Shown here: piece after piece, positions 28,309 to 37,538 of the stretch
How the letters are laid out: each line of letters starts with the position of its first letter
Numbering within the stretch: position 1 is the stretch's first letter
Assembly (NCBI GenBank): GCA_024233305.1
Contig: JACKPV010000027.1
Span: forward strand, 287,164 to 351,163
Direction: 5' to 3'
Source: Verrucomicrobiales bacterium
GTDB lineage: Bacteria > Verrucomicrobiota > Verrucomicrobiia > Limisphaerales > J093
DNA: 64,000 bases
Notes under the pieces: generated by a model
The model's input: only the letters and a program-made list of their open reading frames with translations
Database searches by the model: none
What the model was told of the DNA's origin: nothing
Made by a program: the position numbers and the translations under genes

Positions 28309-31300
28309 CTACTCGCCACTCGCTACCCCGCTCCCAGCGAATGCACTCCAGATGAAGAGCGTGTTGTCGCCCCGGGCGAAGAGCCGCCGACCGTCCGGGG
28401 AGAACTGCACGCCCCGGATCCGCTCGGCATCACAGGGGAGCGTGATCAGGCTGCGCTGGGTGGCCCAATCCCAGATCGTCAGCCCGTATCCCTGGTCGAA
28501 TGCCGTGACGAACCGCCGCCCCTCCGGGGAAAAGGCCGCGCTTCCGATGGGGCGATCGTCCGCCTGCCACGAGCACACCTGCCGCCGGGTCGGGATGTTC
28601 CGGAAGACGATGCGGGAATCGGCGCCCACCGAGGCCATGATGCGGTCGTCCGGCGAGATCGCGACATCCCGCGCTCTGCTCATGTGCTCCCGCAAGCGGG
28701 CCTTCCTGCCGGTGCGCAAGTCGAACCAATGAACCGAACCGTCGTCGTCGGGAAGGAACAGCCACTGACTGTCATGGGAGAACTCGCCTCGATACGAGAC
28801 CATCTCGCCGGACTGGGTTTCCCGGATGATACGCCAAAGGGCCTGAATCAACGGATCTCCACTTGGCACGGCCTGCCAAGTGTCCGTTTCCACCGCGACG
28901 GCCGGGGGGCTGATCCGACCTGCCGCCAGTCGGCGCCCTCCGGTGAGGAAGAACACCATGGGCGGAGGATTATCGGGCACTGGATAGGTCAGATTCGTGA
29001 CAGTCCTCTCCGCCTCCAGCGACCACACGTATATCTGGCCAGAGACGTTGCTGAACGCCGCCAGACCTCTCTCGATGGAGACGTCGAACCGATAGTTGCC
29101 TTCCCCCAGTTCCGCGTCAAGGGAGCGGACCTTTCGAGGCGGACAGGTTTCCCATATGGCGATCCGCCCCTTGAAGTCCGAGACGACGACCTGCTGACCA
29201 TCCTCTGTCAGCAATTCGAACGAACTGACGTCCGGGATCATGGCCGGGTTGTCAGGCGCGGCAGGGGGCAAAACCGACCAGATCCTGACGCCTCCTTGCG
29301 TGTCTCCGGTGACAACGCGTTGTCCACCCGGCAACACGGCCAGGGTGACAATGGTGCTTTCGCTGCCGTGCAACACCGCCGTGCATTGCCGCGTCGCCAG
29401 ATCCCAGATTCGCACGGACTGCTCGTTGCCGGCGGTTGCGAGCCGTTTGTGGTCGAGGAAGGCCAGAGCCTGAATGGTGTCCCGATGGCCTTCGAGTTGA
29501 CCTAGCAACCGGCCGCTTTGGCGGTCCCACAGCTTGATCGGTTCGGTCTGCCCGCGGGCCGCCGTGGCCAGCAGGGCACCGTCCGGTGACCAGGCCAGGG
29601 AAGTCACACTCCTGGTGTGGGCGGGGAATTCACGAACCACGGTGCCCGCTCCCACGTTGACGATCCGGACCTGCCCGGAGGCGCGGCCATAGGCCAGCAC
29701 CTGCCCTTCGGGATGAAAGGCCAGTCCGCGACAAAGGTAGTTCTCTGGGCGGCCAGCGATCCGGGCGTAAGGCGCGGCCGGACGGTCGAGATCCCAGAGC
29801 TGGAGTTCTGCCCATTCCTGGCAGGCGATTCGTCGCCCGTCCGGACTGAAGGCAACGGCGTAGGTCCAGCCGGCCCACGTGCTGTTCGTCAGGGTCTGGA
29901 TCACCTCGGCCTCCGGCAGCAACTGCCAGATCTTGATCGCTCCACGCTCGCAGGTCGCCAACCGGTCTCCCTGGGGGGAGAACCCCGCGAACGTGAACAG
30001 GCCTTCGACCCGTGGCCGGAGGATCTTGATCTGCTCCAAGGAGGGGTCACAACGCCACAGCCCGATCGTTCCCTGGCGGCGGGTGACGACAAACTGGTTG
30101 GTGACCGGGCTGACCGCAATGCTTTGGATCGGCTCCGGATTGTCACGGTTTACCTCCAATGAATCATCCACGCACAGGCTCTGGAGGTAATGCCATTCCC
30201 AGCCGCGCTGGTCCGGCCGTCCGGGCTCGGGCGCGCAGGCTTGCAGAATCCGCAGTGCGGTCCCCTGCACACCGTCTTCCAACGCCCCCTGAGCCAGGTT
30301 GATCCGGGAGGCATACCCCTCGGCTTCTGCCTGTTCCAAAGCCCGGCTGATCCGGACGAGCGCGACCGGCAGGCCAATGAGAATCGTGAGCAGCAAAGTG
30401 AGCACGGTGAAGCTCAGACCGGCCAGGGCGGGCTTTCGCCGTGACCATCTCCAGACGCGTCCGACAGGGGAGATCGGCCGGGCCCGAATCGGCTCGCGAT
30501 CCAGGAAGCGTCCCAGGTCTTCGCCAAGTTCCCGGGCGGTGGCGTAGCGACGATCCGGCTCCTTTTCGAGGCACTTGAGGCAGATGGTCTCCAGATCACG
30601 GGGCACCCGAGGATTCAGCAGCCGCGGCGAAGGGGCCTCCTTCTCCCGAATCCGAATCAAGCTCGCCTCGAAGGAGGCGGCCACGAAAGGAGGCCGTCCG
30701 GTGAGCAACTCGAACAGGACCGCGCCGAGCGCATAGACATCACTGCGCGGGCCGACTTGATCGTGCCGGCCGGAGGCTTGTTCGGGCGAAAGGTAGCTGG
30801 GGGAACCCACCACCTGGCCGGTGAGGGTCATTCCCGAGTCGGTGCCCATCCGTTTCGCCAGGCCGAAATCGGTGACCCTCACGGCGTCGCTCACCTCGAC
30901 CAGGATGTTCGAGGGTTTCAGGTCCCGGTGGAGGATGCCCTGCTCGTGAGCGTAGTGGACGGCGCCGGCAATGTCCCGCAGGTAGCGCGCCACCCGCTCG
31001 AAATCCGTCATCTGACCGGGCGATTCGGCGATCACGTCGGCCAGGCTTCGGCCCTCGATGTATTCCATCGAGAAGAAGAACTGGCCTTCGTGCTGGCCGA
31101 ACTCGTGGATCGCCACGATCCCGGGATGGTGCAGGCGGGCGGCGGCTTTGGCTTCGGCTTCGAGCCGCTCGGCCAGCTCGGGCGTCTCGAACGGCCGATG
31201 CACCAGCATCTTGAGCGCCACGATCCGGTCGAGGCTTACCTGGCGCGCCCGGTAAACCACCCCCATGCCACCGCGCCCGATTTCCTCAAGCAGCTCGTAG

Positions 31301-31488
31301 TCACCGAAGCGTTGACCGGCTCCACCGATTTCCGGGGTTGCCTCCCTCTCGTTCGGTTCGTCCGTCTGCTCGTCCGCCCCTCCCGTGAGGCCAAGTTCCA
31401 ATAGGCAGCGCAGACAGCGGTTGCCCAGCGTGCCGGAACGGAGCGGCTGGCCACATCGTGTGCAACAGGGTCGGCTTGAGGTATTCAC
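28309..31488 (-). CDS. Membrane Ser/Thr protein kinase with C-terminal WD40 propeller
   Basis: A 1059-residue signalling protein. The N-terminus has a zinc-ribbon-like pair (Cys9-x2-Cys12 ... Cys25-x2-Cys28). The PknB-type kinase domain (~62-330) has the Gly loop GRGGMGVVYRA (71-81), Lys93 in IVALKML, HRDLKPSN (187-194), DFG (207-209) and SPSYLSPEQASG. A single transmembrane helix at 353-378 (ALAGLSFTVLTLLLTILIGL) follows. From about residue 430 to the end come WD40-like blades (VAFSPDGRRIACQEWAELQLWD, SLAWSPDGALLATAARGQTE, QALAFLDHKRLATAGNEQSVRIWD), probably extracytoplasmic. Such kinases are commonly encoded beside ECF sigma factors in these phyla; here the sigma gene lies 123 bases upstream on the same strand. 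Targets are unknown. Confidence 0.92.
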   Translation of the reverse strand: MNTSSRPCCTRCGQPLRSGTLGNRCLRCLLELGLTGGADEQTDEPNEREATPEIGGAGQRFGDYELLEEIGRGGMGVVYRARQVSLDRIVALKMLVHRPFETPELAERLEAEAKAAARLHHPGIVAIHEFGQHEGQFFFSMEYIEGRSLADVIAESPGQMTDFERVARYLRDIAGAVHYAHEQGILHRDLKPSNILVEVSDAVRVTDFGLAKRMGTDSGMTLTGQVVGSPSYLSPEQASGRHDQVGPRSDVYALGAVLFELLTGRPPFVAASFEASLIRIREKEAPSPRLLNPRVPRDLETICLKCLEKEPDRRYATARELGEDLGRFLDREPIRARPISPVGRVWRWSRRKPALAGLSFTVLTLLLTILIGLPVALVRISRALEQAEAEGYASRINLAQGALEDGVQGTALRILQACAPEPGRPDQRGWEWHYLQSLCVDDSLEVNRDNPEPIQSIAVSPVTNQFVVTRRQGTIGLWRCDPSLEQIKILRPRVEGLFTFAGFSPQGDRLATCERGAIKIWQLLPEAEVIQTLTNSTWAGWTYAVAFSPDGRRIACQEWAELQLWDLDRPAAPYARIAGRPENYLCRGLAFHPEGQVLAYGRASGQVRIVNVGAGTVVREFPAHTRSVTSLAWSPDGALLATAARGQTEPIKLWDRQSGRLLGQLEGHRDTIQALAFLDHKRLATAGNEQSVRIWDLATRQCTAVLHGSESTIVTLAVLPGGQRVVTGDTQGGVRIWSVLPPAAPDNPAMIPDVSSFELLTEDGQQVVVSDFKGRIAIWETCPPRKVRSLDAELGEGNYRFDVSIERGLAAFSNVSGQIYVWSLEAERTVTNLTYPVPDNPPPMVFFLTGGRRLAAGRISPPAVAVETDTWQAVPSGDPLIQALWRIIRETQSGEMVSYRGEFSHDSQWLFLPDDDGSVHWFDLRTGRKARLREHMSRARDVAISPDDRIMASVGADSRIVFRNIPTRRQVCSWQADDRPIGSAAFSPEGRRFVTAFDQGYGLTIWDWATQRSLITLPCDAERIRGVQFSPDGRRLFARGDNTLFIWSAFAGSGVASGE

Positions 31489-31611
31489 GATTGTCAGTCC
31501 TTCCTACTGCATTCGGCCGGCGTTGTTGCACTTCGGCCGCCCCGCGGTCAGTCCTCACGATTGCGGGCGAGAGCGCCTGCAATGGCTGCAGGACTGACCC
31601 CGGCGGTCGGT

Positions 31612-32367
31612 TCATGGGCCACCAGACACGGCAGCCATCAACGAGCGGAGTTCCTCGTCGACCTCCTCCGGACTCGAGACCGTGGCCATGATCTCCGCGC
31701 GAAGGGCCGTCCGGTAACGCTGCTTCAGCCGATGCACCTCGGCGCGGACGCTTACTTCGCCAAGCCCAAGTTCGCTGGCCGCTTCGGCGTAACTGAGCTG
31801 ACCGTCGCCGCCGGGGAGAAACGGCTCCAGCAGTTCATACCGTCGGGCGTGACCGCGCTGGGCGTAGTCCATCCGGACACGCTCGCGCACGGTGGCCAGC
31901 AACCGGCAGGCCCAGGCCCGGTCGTAGGCTTGATCAGGGGTCAGCGCGGGATCGGCGTCGCGGACATAGAGCGCTTCGGGGTTGAGTTCCTCCAGCGACA
32001 GGACCGGCTGGCCCCCTCCCCGTTTGCCGGCCATCTCGCGCTCCCACTCGTTGGCCAGGAAGTTTTTGAAAGCGGTCAGCAGAAATGAACGGAACCGCCC
32101 TCGGGCGGGATCGGCCCGGGCCAGCAGCTTCTTCGCCAACAGTCTCGCGAAGAACGCCTGCACCGCGTCTTCGGCATCGGTGGGACCTCGGCCCTGCCGT
32201 CGCACGAAGGCATAAAGCGGATACCAGTATGTGCGGCAAAGCTCTTCCAGCGCCGCAGCGGCGCCCGGAGAATCCTCCTCCGCGGCCAGCTTCAGACGGC
32301 TCCAGTGGGTCGTCACAAAACGCCTTCCTCCTGGCAGCCCGGGTACTTGGGCAGAATCCTCGCTCAT
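31612..32367 (-). CDS. RNA polymerase ECF-type sigma factor
   Basis: A 251-residue sigma70-family factor. Region 2 is seen in LEELCRTYWYPLYAFVRRQGRGPTDAEDAVQAFFARLLAKKLLARAD and FRSFLLTAFKNFLANEWERE; region 4 in YAQRGHARRYELLEPFL ... LSYAEAASELGLGEVSVRAEVHRLKQRYR, a helix-turn-helix. The sequence type (WYPLYAFVRR, GRFRSFLLTALKNFL) is that of the planctomycete/verrucomicrobial ECF group usually linked to large Ser/Thr kinases, and the kinase-WD40 gene follows. ATG 32367 (MSEDSAQVPG) is chosen over the upstream frame, which is Gly/Pro/Arg-rich. The kinase probably controls the sigma factor's activity; this is known only by association for the group. Divergent from hemL. Confidence 0.9.
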   Translation of the reverse strand: MSEDSAQVPGLPGGRRFVTTHWSRLKLAAEEDSPGAAAALEELCRTYWYPLYAFVRRQGRGPTDAEDAVQAFFARLLAKKLLARADPARGRFRSFLLTAFKNFLANEWEREMAGKRGGGQPVLSLEELNPEALYVRDADPALTPDQAYDRAWACRLLATVRERVRMDYAQRGHARRYELLEPFLPGGDGQLSYAEAASELGLGEVSVRAEVHRLKQRYRTALRAEIMATVSSPEEVDEELRSLMAAVSGGP

Positions 32368-32539
32368 CGCGTTTGGCAGGCCGGTGGTGAAATCCCAGAC
32401 AGAGTGAGCGAATCCAGACGCCTTGCCAAGCCGGGATGCCGGCGGGATCGGAACGTGGCCCGCGCGGCCCGGGCAACCGCCCGTCCCGGCCGGCCGGAAT
32501 TTCTCTGGTTCTCCAACGCGCACACCGTAACCTCGCCGC

Positions 32540-33832
32540 ATGCAAGATCGTGCCCGATCCGAGCGTCTGTTCGCCGAGGCCCTGCGTTACCTCCCCGGCG
32601 GCGTCAACTCCCCCGTGCGCGCCTTTCGCGCCGTGGGCGGCAACCCCTTCTTCGTTGAAAGCGCTCAAGGCGCCCGGCTTCGGACGGTGGACGGCGACGA
32701 GTTGATCGATTACGTCGGCACCTGGGGCCCCGCCATTCTCGGGCATGCGCATCCAGAGATCATCGCCGCCGTGAAGGACGCGGCGGACCGCGGTACCAGT
32801 TTTGGTGTGCCGAACCCGCGCGAGGTCACGATGGGCGAACTCATCTGCCGACTCGTTCCGGGCGTCGACAAGGTGCGCCTCTGCAATTCGGGCACCGAAG
32901 CCTGCATGTCCGCCATCCGGCTGGCCCGTGGATTCACCGGACGCGACCGGATCATCAAGTTCGCCGGATGCTATCACGGCCACGCCGACTGCCTGTTGGT
33001 CAAGGCCGGTTCGGGTGCCCTCACGTTGGGCAATCCGGACAGCGCCGGTGTTCCCTCCGACTTTGCGAAACACACCCTGGTCCTGCCGTTCAACGATCTC
33101 GAGGCTCTCGAAGGCGCGTTCCGCCAGCACGGCAATGAACTCGCCGCCGTCATCCTCGAAATCGTCCCCGCCAACGCCGGGCTTTACCTCCCCGAACCCG
33201 GTTTTCTCGAACGTCTGCGGGCGCTTTGCACGACTCACGGCGCGGTGCTGATTGCCGACGAAGTGATGACCGGATTCCGGCTCGGACCCGACGGGGCGCA
33301 GGGCCGTTTCGGCGTGCAGCCCGACCTCTCGACCTTCGGCAAGATCATCGGCGGCGGCCTGCCGGTCGGGGCCTTTGGCGGGCGCGCGGACATCATGGAC
33401 AAACTCGCGCCGCTCGGGCCGGTCTATCAGGCTGGTACGCTCAGCGGCAATCCGCTGGCGATGGCGGCCGGAATCGCGGCATTGACGGCGCTGACCCGGG
33501 AGGAAGGCCGCGCCTACGCCCAGCTTGAAACCCTCGGCGCCCAGCTCGAAGCCGGCCTCACCGACGCCGCTCGCTCCGCCGGCGTCGCGGTGCGTTTTCA
33601 TCGCCTCGGATCGATGTTCTGCGGCTACTTCACCGACCAACCGGTGCGCAACCTGGACGATGCCATGCGCAGCGACCGGGAGCGCTTTGCCCGCTTCTTC
33701 CACGGCATGCTCGAAGCGGGCGTCTACCTGGCGCCGTCACAGTTCGAGGCAGGCTTTCTGTCCACCGCGCACTCGGAGCAGGACATTGAACGGACCGTTG
33801 CCGCCGCGGCTGAAGTGCTGCGCCGCGTGTAG
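32540..33832 (+). CDS. hemL: Glutamate-1-semialdehyde 2,1-aminomutase
   Basis: A PLP enzyme of tetrapyrrole synthesis by the C5 pathway, converting glutamate-1-semialdehyde to 5-aminolevulinate. Its 430 residues are full length. N-terminal YLPGGVNSPVRAF is diagnostic; SGTEACMSAIRLAR, CYHGHADCLLVKAGSG, IADEVMTGFR and the PLP Lys268 in STFGKIIGGGLPVGAFGG follow, with YQAGTLSGNPLAMAAGIA as the substrate-side loop. No other heme-synthesis gene is nearby. Start ATG 32540 agrees with the family. Confidence 0.96.
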   Translation: MQDRARSERLFAEALRYLPGGVNSPVRAFRAVGGNPFFVESAQGARLRTVDGDELIDYVGTWGPAILGHAHPEIIAAVKDAADRGTSFGVPNPREVTMGELICRLVPGVDKVRLCNSGTEACMSAIRLARGFTGRDRIIKFAGCYHGHADCLLVKAGSGALTLGNPDSAGVPSDFAKHTLVLPFNDLEALEGAFRQHGNELAAVILEIVPANAGLYLPEPGFLERLRALCTTHGAVLIADEVMTGFRLGPDGAQGRFGVQPDLSTFGKIIGGGLPVGAFGGRADIMDKLAPLGPVYQAGTLSGNPLAMAAGIAALTALTREEGRAYAQLETLGAQLEAGLTDAARSAGVAVRFHRLGSMFCGYFTDQPVRNLDDAMRSDRERFARFFHGMLEAGVYLAPSQFEAGFLSTAHSEQDIERTVAAAAEVLRRV

Positions 33833-33858
33833 GTCACTGAACCGTTACGATTCGCCTT

Positions 33859-36366
33859 ATGAAACGCTCTGTCGCTCACCACTTGCTCGGGCTGCTGCTC
33901 CTGGCATTGCCGTCCGCCTGCGCCGCCACCATCGATGACTCCAACGTGGTCTGGGATTCCCCCAGCGCCGATCATCACGGATCGATGCCGCTGGGCAACG
34001 GCGACATCACCCTGAACGCCTGGGCCACCGCCGACGGCGCCGTCCAGTTCTACATCGGAAAGACCGACGCCTGGAGCGACAACGCCCGGCTCCTGAAAGT
34101 GGGCAAGGTCGAGGTTCGGCTTGAACCGAACCCGTTCGCGTCTGGCATGTCCTATCGTCAGGAACTGAACCTGCGCGAAGGCGCCATCGACATCACCACC
34201 GAAGAAAACGTCGCGGGATCCCAGGCGCCGTCAAAGCGGGCCACGAAGATCCGCGCGTGGGTGGACGCCAACCATCCGGTCATCCACGTCACTGCCGAGA
34301 GCGCCACACCGGTCACCGCGACGGCCGCCTTCGTCCTCTGGCGGACCAACCGCCACGAACTGGCGGAACTGCAGGTGAGCGACGTGCTGCTCAACCGATC
34401 CAAGCCCGATCAGATGGAAGCCCCCACCTTCGTCGAACCGGACACCATCCTGACGGGCATGCCGGACCGGATCGGCTGGTACCATCACAACACCAAGTCT
34501 GTTGGGCCGGCCTTGATGGCGCGGATGCAGGGCCTTACCGGTTTCTCCCAACCGGATCCGCTGCTTCACCGGACCTTCGGCGCGGTCATCACCGCCGAAC
34601 AGGGGCAGCGCGTGGATGATCAACACCTCTGCTCGCCCCGCGGCACGACGCACAAGTTCAGCATCTTCGTTCTGACGCGGCATCCCGCAACGCCCCGGGA
34701 ATGGACCGATGCCATGGACGCGACCATCCGGAAAGTGGAGAGCTTGTCGTTCGCCGAACGGCGCGCGGCGCACGAATCCTGGTGGGCGGAATTCTGGGAT
34801 CGCAGTTGGATCCGCGCCACCTCCGCAGAGATCGGAAGCGCCGGGGTCGCTGCGCTGGTTCCCGCCAATTCCCATCCTGTCCGACTCGGTGTCGACCAGG
34901 CGGGCGGCAACCGGCTCCAGGGAGACCTGGGCCGGGTCAGCGTGTTCGATACGGCCCTGACCGATGAAGCGGTACAGGCTTTGTCCCTCCAGGATCCGAC
35001 CCAGCCGCTGCCCGGCGGAGTGGGCCGCCTTTGGAGCAGTCTGCCGTCGGCCCCGGACGAGCGGGTTCGGGCCGTTGCCGGCTCGGCGGGCTGGCGATTC
35101 ACGCGCGGACTCACCATCGAAGCCTGGGTCCGGCCCGACCCGCTTCCCGGTGGCGGCGCCCGGCTCGTTGACAAGATCACTCCCGGCGGTAGCGACGGCT
35201 TCCTGCTCGACACTTTTCCGGGCAACAGCCTCCGTCTGATCTGCGGCGACCGCATACTTCAGCAGGCGGATGCTGTTCCGGCGCGGAAGTGGACCCACAT
35301 CGCGGCGGTAGTGGATCCGGCGTCCGACGGTTGCCGCTTGTACGTCAACGGACAGCAGGTCGCCGCCAACACCGGCGTCACGATCGCGGACGAAGCCGCT
35401 CATGTCAGCCAGATGTACCGCCTGCAACGCTTCATCACGGCGTGCGCGGGGCGGGGTGCCTACCCGATCAAGTTCAACGGCTCGCTCTTCACCGTGCCGC
35501 CCGGCCCGACCGAAGAGGATCCGGACTACCGTCGCTGGGGTCCGGGATACTGGTGGCAAAACACGCGCCTTCCCTACATCAGTCTGTGCGCCTCCGGTGA
35601 CTTCGATCTCCAACGCCCGCTGTTTCGTATGTATGCCGATGAGTTGCTTCCGTTATGCCGTTATCGCACCCGGCACTACTTCGGTCACGGCGGGGCCTAC
35701 TATCCCGAGTGCATCATGTTTTGGGGCCCGGTGTTCAGTGAGAGCTATGGTTGGACGCCCTTCGAGCAACGGGCCGACAAGTTGCAGGACAGCGGCTATC
35801 ACAAGTGGGAATGGGTGTGCGGACCGGAACTCGCGTGGATGATGCTCGACTACTACGAGCACACGCAGGATCGAGCGTTTCTCGAAGCCACCGCGCTGCC
35901 GTTCGCGCGGGAGACGCTCGCCTTCTTCGAGGAACACCACGCCACCAACGACGCCGGCAAGCTCGTCCTGCATCCAGCGCAGGCGGTGGAAACCTGGTGG
36001 CGTTGCACCAACGCGATGCCCGAACTTGCCGGTTGCCGGGCTGTCACCGAACGTCTGCTGGCCCTGCCCCAGGACATCGGCTCGCCCGCAGACCGCTCCT
36101 TCTGGACGCGTTTGTACGCGAAGCTGCCCGAACTGCCACTCCGGGATGTGAACGGACAGCAGGCCCTCGCGCCGGCGGCATTCTACGCGGACAAGCGGAA
36201 CATCGAGAACCCCGAACTCTACGCCGTGTTTCCGTTCCGGCTCGTGGCCTTCAACCGTCCGAATGCCGAATGGGGGCTGAACGCCCTCGATCACCGGTGG
36301 GACCGCGGCGATTCGGGTTGGCGGCAGGACAGTGTCTTCATGGCCTACCTGGGCCGGGCGGACTAG
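33859..36366 (+). CDS. Secreted glycosidase-like protein (DUF5703/GH95-like with LamG insert), ended early by in-frame TAG
   Basis: An 835-residue frame with signal peptide SVAHHLLGLLLLALPSACA. The N-terminal domain (NVVWDSPSADHHGSMPLGNGDI, VQFYIGKTDAWSDNARLLKVGKVEV) resembles DUF5703/GH95-type alpha-L-fucosidase N-domains. A LamG-like module (residues ~350-520: LGRVSVFDTALTDEAVQAL, LTIEAWVRPDPLPGGGARLVDK, TYPE KWTHIAAVVD) is inserted. The (alpha/alpha)6 catalytic-like part follows (NGSLFTVPPG, WWQNTRLPYISLCASGDFDL, YYPECIMFWGPVFSESYGW). The frame stops with TAG at 36364-36366 right after QDSVFMAYLGRAD, although the family's C-terminus is still encoded in the same frame to 36711. It lies 26 bases after hemL. 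The enzyme is probably truncated or the stop is read through. Confidence 0.8.
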   Translation: MKRSVAHHLLGLLLLALPSACAATIDDSNVVWDSPSADHHGSMPLGNGDITLNAWATADGAVQFYIGKTDAWSDNARLLKVGKVEVRLEPNPFASGMSYRQELNLREGAIDITTEENVAGSQAPSKRATKIRAWVDANHPVIHVTAESATPVTATAAFVLWRTNRHELAELQVSDVLLNRSKPDQMEAPTFVEPDTILTGMPDRIGWYHHNTKSVGPALMARMQGLTGFSQPDPLLHRTFGAVITAEQGQRVDDQHLCSPRGTTHKFSIFVLTRHPATPREWTDAMDATIRKVESLSFAERRAAHESWWAEFWDRSWIRATSAEIGSAGVAALVPANSHPVRLGVDQAGGNRLQGDLGRVSVFDTALTDEAVQALSLQDPTQPLPGGVGRLWSSLPSAPDERVRAVAGSAGWRFTRGLTIEAWVRPDPLPGGGARLVDKITPGGSDGFLLDTFPGNSLRLICGDRILQQADAVPARKWTHIAAVVDPASDGCRLYVNGQQVAANTGVTIADEAAHVSQMYRLQRFITACAGRGAYPIKFNGSLFTVPPGPTEEDPDYRRWGPGYWWQNTRLPYISLCASGDFDLQRPLFRMYADELLPLCRYRTRHYFGHGGAYYPECIMFWGPVFSESYGWTPFEQRADKLQDSGYHKWEWVCGPELAWMMLDYYEHTQDRAFLEATALPFARETLAFFEEHHATNDAGKLVLHPAQAVETWWRCTNAMPELAGCRAVTERLLALPQDIGSPADRSFWTRLYAKLPELPLRDVNGQQALAPAAFYADKRNIENPELYAVFPFRLVAFNRPNAEWGLNALDHRWDRGDSGWRQDSVFMAYLGRAD

Positions 36367-36711
36367 GCCCGACGTTCGCTCGTCGCACGCGCTCGCAGCT
36401 ACGACCGGCAGGAACGTTTCCCGGCCTTCTGGGGGCCGAACTACGACTGGACGCCCGACCAGGATCACGGCGGCATTCTGATGAAGACCTTCCAGGCGAT
36501 GCTCCTGCAAACGGACGGCGACCGGATCTTCCTGCTGCCCGCCTGGCCGCGCCATTGGGACGTCGAATTCAAGCTGCACGCGCCGGCGCAGACGACGCTG
36601 GAAGGGGTCTACCGGAACGGTCGAATGGAATCGCTGCGGGTCACGCCGGAATCACGTCGGGCGGACGTAACCGTCCTTTCGCCGTCGCCCTCTCCGGCGA
36701 CGGACGGCTGA
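36367..36711 (+). pseudogene. In-frame C-terminal remainder of the glycosidase-like gene after a TAG codon
   Basis: After TAG 36364-36366 the same frame codes FPAFWGPNYDW, DQDHGGILMKTFQAMLLQTDG, RIFLLPAWPRHWDVEFKL and a final beta domain, ending with a TGA at 36709-36711. This is the expected end of the protein, so the gene (33859-36711, about 950 codons) is split by a single nonsense codon. A G-to-T change of GAG would explain it. Confidence 0.8.
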
Positions 36712-36791
36712 AACGCTGAAGGGCGCCGACTTCGATAGCCGACTTCGATGGCTGGACACCGAAAGGCGGCCTGGCCCCGAAAACCGTCGGC

Positions 36792-36983
36792 TCAGTACTC
36801 CGGCTCGAACGGCGGACGGTAATCGGGATTCCACTGACGCCACCGCCATTCCGAGTCGTTCTCCGGCACAACGCAGCCGCCCAGGGAAAGGCAGGTGATC
36901 CCGGCCAGGAGGATGGCCGTCAACCGCAGCGGCCGGCCGGAGGTCCGGCGCCGACGGGGGTTCGAGCGAGATCGAGTGTCCAT
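36792..36983 (-). CDS. Small lipoprotein
   Basis: A 63-residue protein with an Arg-rich start, a hydrophobic helix (LTAILLAGITCLSLGG) and a lipobox LSLGGC, then a short Trp/Pro/Tyr-rich tail (SEWRWRQWNPDYRPPFEPEY). This fits a lipid-anchored peptide of about 27 residues. A GGGAAAGG site precedes ATG 36983. It lies 66 bases downstream of ptsN on the same strand. Function unknown. Confidence 0.55.
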   Translation of the reverse strand: MDTRSRSNPRRRRTSGRPLRLTAILLAGITCLSLGGCVVPENDSEWRWRQWNPDYRPPFEPEY

Positions 36984-37049
36984 GGTTGGCCTTTCCCGCC
37001 TCCTGGTCCGCGAACCCGGCGGCTCGGGCTCCGCCGCCGTCGGGCGTGT

Positions 37050-37538
37050 TCAGCCGGACTTGCGTCCCGCGTGCGTTTCCTTTTCCCCGTCGCGAATCAC
37101 GCGCAACATGGCGTCGGCGTCGGGAGCTTGTTCCAAGGCGTGGCGGAGTTCGGCACGATGCAGCAGGCGGGCAATGCCCGCCAGGGTGGGCAGATGGGGC
37201 AACACCTTTCCCTGCGGCGCCAGGAACAGGACCACCAGCGTGACCGGTTGGTCGTCCACGGCGGCGAACTCGACGCCCCCCCGCGACCGACCGAAGGCCA
37301 CGGCCACCTCGGTGATGAGCGGCGACGGCGCATGAGGAATCCCCACGCCATAGCCGATTCCGGTGCTCATCGATTGTTCGCGCCGGTTGAGGGCGGCCAA
37401 CACCGACGGACGATCTGCCGCGGCAATCGCGCCCGTGTGGATCAACTGGTCCACCAATTCCTCGATTGCCTGCCACCGGTCGGTTGCCGCCAGTTCGGGG
37501 ACGATGTTCTCCTGCCTCAGGATGCTGCCAAGTTTCAT
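37050..37538 (-). CDS. ptsN: PTS EIIA (fructose/nitrogen type, PtsN-like) regulatory protein
   Basis: A 162-residue single-domain EIIA protein. It has MKLGSILRQENIVPEL at the start, LNRREQSMSTGIGYGVGIPHA with the phosphorylated His69, a hydrophobic VTLVVLFLAPQG strand and HLPTLAGIARLLHRAELRHAL. This is the EIIA-Ntr/fructose class; without a permease nearby it most likely plays a regulatory role (nitrogen, potassium or stress signalling) rather than sugar import. ATG 37538 is chosen because homologues begin with MKL; the longer frame to 37622 is not conserved-looking. It is followed by the small lipoprotein gene. Confidence 0.88.
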   Translation of the reverse strand: MKLGSILRQENIVPELAATDRWQAIEELVDQLIHTGAIAAADRPSVLAALNRREQSMSTGIGYGVGIPHAPSPLITEVAVAFGRSRGGVEFAAVDDQPVTLVVLFLAPQGKVLPHLPTLAGIARLLHRAELRHALEQAPDADAMLRVIRDGEKETHAGRKSG

